In this document: piece after piece, positions 6,930 through 11,358 of the stretch
How positions within the stretch are numbered: the stretch's first letter is position 1
Layout: each line of letters begins with the position of its first letter
Assembly (NCBI GenBank): GCA_007280315.1
Contig: QYQC01000049.1
Location: 1 to 11,358 of the forward strand
Source: Betaproteobacteria bacterium
Lineage (GTDB): Bacteria; Pseudomonadota; Gammaproteobacteria; Burkholderiales; SG8-39
DNA: 11,358 nt
Reading direction: 5' to 3'
Made by a program: the position numbers and the translations under genes
The notes under the pieces: model-generated
Told to the model about the DNA's origin: nothing
What the model saw: only the letters and a program-made list of their open reading frames with translations
The model's database searches: none

Positions 6930-7447
6930 TTTTTCGACAATCGCTTCAGGTCGTCGATCACTTCGACGGAATGACGCGACGTTTCCACGCTGGTGTAGAC
7001 CTTCGCCACCTTGCCGGCCGGGTCGATGAGGAAGGTGTAGCGCCTGGCGTAGCGGCTGCCCTCAGGCAGCGCGCCATAGCTGCGGGTGACCACGCCGGAC
7101 GGATCTGCCAGCAACGGGAACGGCAGGCTGAATTTTTTGGCGAACTGCGCATGGCTCGCGCTGTCGTCCAGACTCACCCCGACCACCTGCGCGCCCAGCT
7201 GGCTAAGTTTGAAAATATCGTCGCGAAAGCTGCACGCTTCCTCGGTGCATCCGGGGGTGTCGTCCTTGGGGTAAAAGTACAACACCACCCACTTTCCGCG
7301 AAATTCCGCCAGCGTGCGCGTCTTTCCCGATTGATCCGCGAGGCTGAAATCCGATGCCTGCGAGCCTGCGGCAGGCAAGGCGGCCCAGACGCATGACTGG
7401 CCAAGCAGCAGGGCGGCGGTGGCAACTGCGCAAATGACGCGTCTCAT
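6926..7447 (-). CDS. Exported thioredoxin-dependent peroxiredoxin of the Bcp/PrxQ type
   Basis: A 173-residue peroxiredoxin that reduces hydrogen peroxide or organic peroxides. YFYPKDDTPGCTEEACSFRD (58-76) is the Bcp/PrxQ signature, with peroxidatic cysteine C67 and resolving cysteine C72 five residues later. FSLADQSGKTRTLAEFRGKWVV precedes it and FPLLADPSGVVTRSYGA follows. Unlike ordinary cytoplasmic Bcp it starts with a signal peptide (MRRVICAVATAALLLGQSCVWA, cut near residue 22), so it should act outside the cytoplasm, where its reductant is unclear. C19 lies in the leader but GQSC is not a good lipobox. The start at 7447 has no close ribosome binding site. TAAAAT at 7454-7459 on the minus strand would place transcription start about at the ATG, so a leaderless message is possible. 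It is divergent from the LuxR transcription unit. Confidence 0.92.
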   Translation of the reverse strand: MRRVICAVATAALLLGQSCVWAALPAAGSQASDFSLADQSGKTRTLAEFRGKWVVLYFYPKDDTPGCTEEACSFRDDIFKLSQLGAQVVGVSLDDSASHAQFAKKFSLPFPLLADPSGVVTRSYGALPEGSRYARRYTFLIDPAGKVAKVYTSVETSRHSVEVIDDLKRLSKK

Positions 7448-7501
7448 GCCGGCATTTTAGCCTTGTTTGAGTGCTGCCACTGTGGTCGTGCAAGGTTCAC
7501 C

Positions 7502-7507
7502 TATAAT
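7502..7507 (+). promoter_or_regulatory. Consensus -10 box of the LuxR-family regulator unit
   Basis: TATAAT here is a perfect sigma-70 -10 hexamer, unusual in this GC-rich sequence. Predicted transcription start is about 7514, giving a 27-nt leader to the mini-ORF start at 7541. The -35 position (about 7479-7484, ACTGTG) is poor, which suggests an activator or a weak promoter. A 9-bp inverted repeat, CCACTGTGG at 7477-7485, overlaps that -35 position and could be a small operator. The 93-nt gap also has to serve the leftward peroxiredoxin gene. Confidence 0.5.
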
Positions 7508-7540
7508 GGCCCACGGAACCACGCGCAAGGAGGAGGGTCG

Positions 7541-7621
7541 ATGCGTCGTTTCATTCAGTGTTCGCCGGCACAGGCAGTCGGCGCGCGTGCGCGTGAATAT
7601 TGCAAAATGCCCTGCCCATGA
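7541..7621 (+). CDS. Putative 26-residue leader peptide coupled to the LuxR-family gene
   Basis: A short ORF, MRRFIQCSPAQAVGARAREY followed by CKMPCP and TGA. It has the strongest ribosome binding site in the region, AAGGAGGAGGG at 7527-7537, with good spacing to its ATG. Its stop codon overlaps the ATG of the LuxR-family gene as ATGA at 7618-7621, and that gene has no ribosome binding site of its own, so ribosomes ending here would restart there. The peptide is basic, with three cysteines (7, 21, 25) and no clear signal or membrane segment. I recognise no family. It may be a control leader, a small protein, or the remains of a longer N-terminus broken by a frameshift or sequencing error. Confidence 0.5.
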   Translation: MRRFIQCSPAQAVGARAREYCKMPCP

Positions 7622-8376
7622 AATTCCCGGCGCCGACGCCCGATGCATTCGCAGAGGCGATTGCCGCATTGGGGAAAGATGCGTTCGCGAGCGAACTGCT
7701 TGCGGCGCTCAATCGGTCGGTGCCGGTCGATCACGCCTGCCTGATGCGGGTTGTCGACAGGACGCGGCCGCCGGTGCTCGAATCGGCGAGCTGGCGCGGC
7801 GGCGCGCATGTCGCCGAAGTGCAGAGCGCGTACCTGAACGGCCTGTATCGTTTCGATCCGAACCTCGGCCTGCCCATGCAGTCAGGGGTAGTGTTCCGTC
7901 ATCTGCGCCGCGACGCGCTCGGTGACGCTGAGTACCGCGAAGTCTGTTTCGTGCGCGCCGGTTTGCTGGAGCGGCTTACCGTGGCGGCAGCGGACGAAGG
8001 GCAGCTCGTGCTGCTCAACCTGTACCGTCTGGTGCAAAGCGGACCGTTCTCCGCGCGCGAGGTTGCCGCAATGGAAGGCCTGTCGCCGTTTCTTGCCGCG
8101 CTCGCGCAGAAGCACGTCGGCGCGCTCGGCATGCTGCTGCGCTCTCGCAACCGGGACGATCGCATTGCCGCACTCGCGGCGCGGCTGAACGCGCGCGACG
8201 GCAGGCTCACCCTGCGCGAACGGGACGTGCTCGCGCGGGTGATGCTCGGCATGACCTCCGAAGGAATTGCGCTCGATCTGGGCATCGGCCTCAATACGGT
8301 GCTCACCTACCGCAAGCGCGCATACACGCGACGTGGCGTCAGCAGCCAGGCAGAACTGTTCTCGCTTTGTCTGTGA
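7618..8376 (+). CDS. LuxR-family transcriptional regulator
   Basis: A 252-residue regulator. Residues 194-252 are a LuxR-type helix-turn-helix: RLTLRERDVLARVMLGMTSE, then GIALDLGIGLNTVLTYRKRA and YTRRGVSSQAELFSLCL, with the conserved LTxRExxVL, the GIA and NTV turns and the final SSQAEL. Residues 1-180 form an N-terminal sensor domain with no recognised acyl-homoserine-lactone signature and no phosphoacceptor receiver motif; it may be GAF-like. It is thus a one-component regulator, probably sensing a metabolite. Start: a TTG at 7600 is in frame but has no ribosome binding site; the ATG at 7618 is coupled to the leader peptide. It sits directly before the TPP enzyme gene and 20-bp inverted repeats of lux-box size lie upstream of that gene and of the ferredoxin gene, so it is the natural candidate to bind them. 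No copy of the repeat was seen at its own promoter. Confidence 0.88.
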   Translation: MKFPAPTPDAFAEAIAALGKDAFASELLAALNRSVPVDHACLMRVVDRTRPPVLESASWRGGAHVAEVQSAYLNGLYRFDPNLGLPMQSGVVFRHLRRDALGDAEYREVCFVRAGLLERLTVAAADEGQLVLLNLYRLVQSGPFSAREVAAMEGLSPFLAALAQKHVGALGMLLRSRNRDDRIAALAARLNARDGRLTLRERDVLARVMLGMTSEGIALDLGIGLNTVLTYRKRAYTRRGVSSQAELFSLCL

Positions 8377-8384
8377 GTGTCCAC

Positions 8385-8404
8385 CGTCCCAAACGCTTGG
8401 GACA
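8385..8404. promoter_or_regulatory. Candidate LuxR-type operator, copy 1 (upstream of the TPP gene)
   Basis: CGTCCCAAACGCTTGGGACA, a 20-bp inverted repeat in which the inner 18 bp (8386-8403) have a single mismatched pair. It begins 8 nt after the LuxR-family stop. A near-identical element lies at 10141-10160. Its centre is 41-44 bp before the predicted transcription start, where a class II LuxR-type activator would sit, overlapping the -35 position. Confidence 0.7.
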
Positions 8405-8431
8405 GACGTGCGCGGGGCGATCGCATAGGCT
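8403..8431 (+). promoter_or_regulatory. Candidate activator-dependent promoter of the TPP gene
   Basis: TAGGCT at 8426-8431 is a weak -10 box and CAGACG at 8403-8408, 17 nt before it, a weak -35 box; both are poor matches, as expected of an activated promoter. The same layout is conserved at copy 2. An 8-bp palindrome, GCGATCGC (8417-8424), fills the spacer. Predicted start near 8438 leaves a leader of about 67 nt to the TPP gene, in which I see no strong structure besides the GGAAAGG ribosome binding site at 8489-8495. Confidence 0.5.
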
Positions 8432-8504
8432 TGCGCTGATGGGCTGAATGAAACCAAACCCCAGGTTGCTCTAAAACTACCAGACCGCGGAAAGGCTATT
8501 ACCC

Positions 8505-10118
8505 ATGCAGATCATGACGACCGGCCAGGCGACGGTGGAGACCCTGCTTCGCCATGGGATAGACACCGTGTATGCGGTTCCAGGTGTCCACAACGACCAT
8601 CTTTTCGACGCGCTCTACCATGCGTCGAATCGAATTCGCGTGATTCACGCCCGGCATGAGCAGGCCGCCGGCTATATGGCGATGGGGGCCGCACTGGCTA
8701 CCGGACGCCCGCAGATCCTTTCGGTGGTGCCGGGCCCGGGTTTGTTGAACGCGAGCGCGGCGCTGCTCACGGCACACGCGACAGGCGCACCGGTCGTCGC
8801 GCTGGTGGGGCAGATTCGACAGGCACACATCGACCGCGGCTATGGCAACCTGCACGAATTGCACGATCAGCTCGGCGTACTGCGGCGTGTTACAAAGTTC
8901 TGTGCACGCATCAATTCGCCGTCTGAAGCGCCGGAGTTGGTCGCCCGGGCAATTCATCAGGCATGCTCCGGGCGCACCCGCCCGACCGCGCTGGAATGCG
9001 CGATCGATGTATGGGGTCAGAAAGGCCCCGTCGTTATCGCCGATCCGGTACCACCGAGTTTTCCGCCCGTGGACGAAGAGGCGGTGGCGGCGGCCGCAAG
9101 TTTACTCAGCTTTTCCAAGCGGCCTTTGATCGTGGTGGGTTCGGGCGCCCAGGATGCCGCGGCCGAGGTGCGTGCCCTTGCCGAACGCCTGGAGGCGCCG
9201 GTGGTGTCGTTCCGGCGCGGCCAGGGCGTGCTTGCGGGCAACCATCGCCTGTCGGTGCCGGTGCCGATCGGCCACCGCTTGTGGCGCGAGGCCGATGTGG
9301 TGCTCGGAATCGGTACGCGCGTGTTCATGCAGCAGGAGAGCTGGGGCGTGGATCGCGACATGGCGATTCTGCGCATCGACGTCGATCCGGAGGAACCGGA
9401 CCGGTTCCGCAAGGCGGACCGCGCCATGATAGGCGACGCGGCGGCCACGCTGCGCGTCCTGCTCGACAAGCTGCCGCCGGAGCCGCGCGCCTCGCGTGCG
9501 GATGAACTCGCCGCACACCGCGCCTGGCTGGCGCAGCGACTGAAGGGACTTGAGCCGCAATTGGGTTTCCTGCGCGCCATGCGTGCGGCGCTGCCCGAAG
9601 ACGGCATCCTGGTCGATGAAGTTACCCAGGTCGGATTCGCCAGCCGCGTCGCGTTTCCGGTTTCACGCCCGCGCTCGTTCATTTCGACTTACCAGGACAA
9701 TCTGGGTTATGGCTACGGCACTGCGCTCGGGGTCAAGGCGGCCTGTCCGGATCGCGCCGTACTTTCGATCGCCGGCGACGGGGGTTTTGCCTACCAGGCA
9801 ATGGAACTCGCGACGGCGGTACTGCACCGGCTCGCAGTCGTGGTGCTGGTGTTCGACGACGGCAAGTTCGGCAATGTCCAGCGCATTCAGGCTACGCAAT
9901 TCGGCAACCGGCTGATTGCGTGCGATCTCGCCAACCCGGATTTCGTGCGCTTCGCCGAGAGCTTCGGCGTGGCGGCGTTCCGCGCGCACACGCCCGCCGA
10001 CCTTGAAATCGCCCTGCGACAGGCGTTCGCGCTCGGTGCGCCGGCCCTGGTCCACGTGCCGGTTGGCGAGATGCCCAGCGTCTGGGATCTGATCCGATTA
10101 CCCCGGGTGCGCGGCTAG
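8505..10118 (+). CDS. Acetolactate-synthase-like TPP-dependent enzyme
   Basis: A 537-residue three-domain TPP enzyme of the acetolactate synthase / oxoacid decarboxylase superfamily. Residues 1-175 are the pyrimidine-binding domain, with VYAVPGVHNDHLFDAL and HARHEQAAGYMAMGAALATG, where E52 is the activating glutamate. Residues about 190-330 are the central domain (RPLIVVGSGAQDA). Residues about 345-525 are the pyrophosphate domain, with GDGGFAYQAMELATAVLHRL from 424 and the motif end at FDDGKFGNVQ (450-459), where the usual NN is replaced by DD. The ATG at 8505 is chosen for GGAAAGG 9 nt before it; a second ATG lies at 8514. It is followed by an internal promoter, an AprB-like ferredoxin and an AprA-like flavoprotein, which suggests a 2-oxoacid or acyloin reaction tied to electron transfer. 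It is not convincingly ilvB: context is not branched-chain amino acid synthesis and no small regulatory subunit is visible. Substrate unknown. Confidence 0.88.
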   Translation: MQIMTTGQATVETLLRHGIDTVYAVPGVHNDHLFDALYHASNRIRVIHARHEQAAGYMAMGAALATGRPQILSVVPGPGLLNASAALLTAHATGAPVVALVGQIRQAHIDRGYGNLHELHDQLGVLRRVTKFCARINSPSEAPELVARAIHQACSGRTRPTALECAIDVWGQKGPVVIADPVPPSFPPVDEEAVAAAASLLSFSKRPLIVVGSGAQDAAAEVRALAERLEAPVVSFRRGQGVLAGNHRLSVPVPIGHRLWREADVVLGIGTRVFMQQESWGVDRDMAILRIDVDPEEPDRFRKADRAMIGDAAATLRVLLDKLPPEPRASRADELAAHRAWLAQRLKGLEPQLGFLRAMRAALPEDGILVDEVTQVGFASRVAFPVSRPRSFISTYQDNLGYGYGTALGVKAACPDRAVLSIAGDGGFAYQAMELATAVLHRLAVVVLVFDDGKFGNVQRIQATQFGNRLIACDLANPDFVRFAESFGVAAFRAHTPADLEIALRQAFALGAPALVHVPVGEMPSVWDLIRLPRVRG

Positions 10119-10130
10119 CCCTCAGGGGCT
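10117..10130 (+). terminator. Short hairpin after the TPP gene (possible attenuator)
   Basis: AGCCC (10117-10121) pairs with GGGCT (10126-10130) around a TCAG loop, beginning within the TAG stop codon of the TPP gene. No T run follows, so it is weak as a terminator, but it lies directly between the TPP gene and the second operator and might reduce read-through. Confidence 0.2.
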
Positions 10131-10140
10131 CTTGGCGCGT

Positions 10141-10160
10141 TGTCCCAAGCGCTTGGGACA
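10141..10160. promoter_or_regulatory. Candidate LuxR-type operator, copy 2 (upstream of the ferredoxin gene)
   Basis: TGTCCCAAGCGCTTGGGACA is a perfect 20-bp palindrome, the size of a lux box. It lies in the 103-nt gap after the TPP gene, in the same relation to a -10-like box as copy 1 (41 bp from repeat start to hexamer start in both). The 20 bp match copy 1 at 18 positions. The shared identity ends just past the -10 box, which points to a regulatory rather than a coding origin. Confidence 0.75.
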
Positions 10161-10187
10161 GACGCGGGCGGTGCGATCGCCTAGTCT
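10159..10187 (+). promoter_or_regulatory. Candidate activator-dependent promoter of the ferredoxin-flavoprotein unit
   Basis: TAGTCT at 10182-10187 is the -10-like box, with CAGACG at 10159-10164 at the -35 position and GCGATCGC at 10173-10180 in the spacer, the same arrangement as at the first promoter. Predicted start is about 10194, giving a 22-28 nt leader to the ferredoxin start. It would let the redox genes be transcribed separately from the TPP gene. Confidence 0.5.
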
Positions 10188-10221
10188 GGTTGCCGACGAG
10201 AACCGCACGGGGACAATGATC

Positions 10222-10521
10222 ATGGCCGACGAAACTATCGTCTACGCGCTGCCCAACCGCATCACGCCGGGGAATCCGGTGATTTTCGACGCCGCGATCT
10301 GTGACGGCTGCAATCGCTGTCTCACGGTCTGCCTGGAAGATGTATTCATTCCGAATCCGCAGAAGGGCAAGCCGCCGCTGATCCTGCATGCCGACGAATG
10401 CTGGTACTGCGGCCCCTGCGTCGACGATTGCCCGTTGCCCGGCGCCATCCGGCTCAATCATCCGCTGCAGCAGCGGGTGCGCTGGAAGCGCAAGGACACC
10501 GGTGAATTTTTCAGGGTATAG
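10222..10521 (+). CDS. AprB-like 2[4Fe-4S] ferredoxin
   Basis: A 99-residue iron-sulfur protein. Two complete cluster motifs of the form C-x2-C-x2-C-x3-C are visible: CDGCNRCLTVC (cysteines 27, 30, 33, 37) and CWYCGPCVDDCP (60, 63, 66, 70). The second motif with its tryptophan, followed by GAIRLNHPLQQRVRWKRKDTGE, recalls the beta subunit of adenylylsulfate reductase (AprB), although that protein is longer. It likely passes electrons to or from the flavoprotein encoded 9 nt downstream. The start is either ATG 10216 or ATG 10222; CGGGGA at 10208-10213 is better spaced for 10222, which I use. A TTG-started reading from 10132 is rejected because it would run through the palindromic operator. True adenylylsulfate reductase function is doubtful, since no sat or qmo gene is visible. 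Confidence 0.9.
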   Translation: MADETIVYALPNRITPGNPVIFDAAICDGCNRCLTVCLEDVFIPNPQKGKPPLILHADECWYCGPCVDDCPLPGAIRLNHPLQQRVRWKRKDTGEFFRV

Positions 10522-10530
10522 GGCACGATC

Positions 10531-11358
10531 ATGAGCATTGCACACGATTCCGGACAACTGCTGCGCTGGCCCTACGCCGTGAACTACGGCACCGAGCGCA
10601 GCTATGATGCGGATGTGCTGATCATTGGCGGCGGCATTGCCGGGGTCTGGGCGGCCATTGCCGCGGCGCGCGCCGGCGCCAGGGTCATCATCCTGGAAAA
10701 AGCGGCGACCGAGCGCAGCGGCGCCGGTGGCGCCGGCGTCGATCATTGGCAGTGGGCGGCGGACAACCCCGCCTCGCGCATCACACCCGAGGAGTTGACG
10801 CAGGCGCTGGTCGACAATCAGGGCGGCTATCGCAACGGCATCTCGAACTACATCCAGTGCGCGTCGGCCTGGGAAACGCTGGCGGAAATGGAGCAGATGG
10901 GCGGCAAGGTGCGCGACACCGAGGATGAGTTCCGCGGCGCGGATTTTCGCGATGAAGAAACCAAGCTGCTGTTCGCATACGATTATACGAACCGCTTCGT
11001 GATTCGCGTCTGGGGGCACAATTTCAAGCCGCTGTTGCGCGAGGAATTGCGGCGTCTGAAGGTGCAGGTGTTCGACCGCGTCGCCGTGAGTGCGTTGCTC
11101 ACCGAAGGCGGCCAGCCGGGTGCGCGCGTGGTTGGTGCCATGGGTGTACATTGCCGCAGCGGCGCAACGCTGGTGGTACGCGCCAAGGCAACAGTGCTTG
11201 CGACCAATCGTCCGCAGCGCATCTGGACCTTCTCGTCGGAACTGCGCGGAATATCCACATTCCGGCCGCCGTCCTGCTCCGGCACCGGCTACGCCATCGC
11301 CTGGCGCGCGGGCGCCGATTTCACCATGATGGAAAAGTCGATGCGCTCACCGTTTGCC
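10531..11358 (+). CDS. AprA/fumarate-reductase-like FAD flavoprotein (C-terminus missing)
   Basis: The first 276 codons of an FAD-binding oxidoreductase of the fumarate reductase / adenylylsulfate reductase alpha-subunit superfamily; it runs off the right edge. YDADVLIIGGGIAGVWAAIA (25-44) is the dinucleotide-binding fold with GGGIAG, and E56 in VIILEKAAT binds the ribose. SGAGGAGVDHW (63-73) is the following FAD loop. YDYTNRFVIRVWG (150-162), RPQRIWTFSSELRGISTFRP and GTGYAIAWRAGADFTMMEKS near the cut are features I associate with a family of uncharacterised AprA-like proteins paired with a small ferredoxin. The covalent-FAD histidine motif of succinate dehydrogenase (SHT) is not seen, so FAD is probably bound non-covalently. 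AGGG 7 nt before the ATG is the ribosome binding site. It lies 9 nt after the ferredoxin stop, in one operon. No signal peptide is visible, so it is cytoplasmic. The substrate is unknown. Confidence 0.87.
   Translation, partial: MSIAHDSGQLLRWPYAVNYGTERSYDADVLIIGGGIAGVWAAIAAARAGARVIILEKAATERSGAGGAGVDHWQWAADNPASRITPEELTQALVDNQGGYRNGISNYIQCASAWETLAEMEQMGGKVRDTEDEFRGADFRDEETKLLFAYDYTNRFVIRVWGHNFKPLLREELRRLKVQVFDRVAVSALLTEGGQPGARVVGAMGVHCRSGATLVVRAKATVLATNRPQRIWTFSSELRGISTFRPPSCSGTGYAIAWRAGADFTMMEKSMRSPFA

Noticed and set aside
3386..7520. A shared CACGGAACC upstream of the TPP alpha gene (about 3387) and of the leader ORF (about 7512)
   Set aside because: Nine bases shared without symmetry, at different distances from the starts, is within chance for this composition.
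8417..8424. GCGATCGC as the HIP1 repeat of cyanobacteria
   Set aside because: The gene content is proteobacterial and the 8-mer was noticed only at these two promoters, so HIP1 does not apply.
10132..10221. Upstream TTG start for the ferredoxin, giving about 30 extra residues
   Set aside because: The extension would encode the palindrome and promoter shared with copy 1, which are better explained as regulatory DNA.
9892..11151. A 419-codon minus-strand frame spanning the TPP, ferredoxin and flavoprotein genes
   Set aside because: It crosses three well-supported genes and the operator region and has no recognisable domain.

Overview
The window is GC-rich, densely packed bacterial DNA. The best fit is a beta-proteobacterium of the order Burkholderiales. 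The glutaminyl-tRNA synthetase carries the short insertion ahead of its HIGH-like motif that I associate with that order, and an orphan Bug (TctC-type) solute-binding protein is typical of it. The fluoroless detail of species cannot be read from this sequence. I saw no rRNA, tRNA, CRISPR array, insertion sequence or phage gene.

Left block (1-3257, minus strand): glnS, then a Bug-family periplasmic binding protein, then the N-terminal part of a zinc-type alcohol dehydrogenase/quinone reductase that leaves the window. Gaps of 36 and 54 nt allow one transcript. Middle-left block (3399-5893, plus strand): a tight four-gene unit made of a split thiamine-pyrophosphate (TPP) decarboxylase in two subunits (ComDE-like), a PcaC-like carboxymuconolactone decarboxylase family protein, and a beta-hydroxyacid dehydrogenase of the 3-hydroxyisobutyrate dehydrogenase family. 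Two junctions are ATGA overlaps. The simplest reading is 2-oxoacid to aldehyde to alcohol, with an unknown substrate. Middle-right block (5925-7447, minus strand): an exported PrxQ/Bcp-type peroxiredoxin coupled by an ATGA overlap to an exported glycerophosphodiester phosphodiesterase.

Right block (about 7500-11358, plus strand) is the most interesting part. A near-consensus -10 box precedes a strong ribosome binding site and a 26-codon mini-ORF, which ends in an ATGA overlap with the start of a LuxR-family regulator. Next come a full-length acetolactate-synthase-like TPP enzyme, an AprB-like 2[4Fe-4S] ferredoxin and an AprA-like FAD flavoprotein cut by the window edge. A 20-bp inverted repeat (TGTCCCAAGCGCTTGGGACA and a close copy) lies upstream of both the TPP gene and the ferredoxin gene. 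Over 47 nt running to a putative -10 box the two copies match at 40 positions with no gap. In each the repeat is centred about 43 bp before the predicted transcription start, which is the classic place for a LuxR-type activator. I infer that the LuxR-like protein switches on both units, giving a regulated TPP enzyme plus iron-sulfur/flavin redox module whose substrate is unknown.
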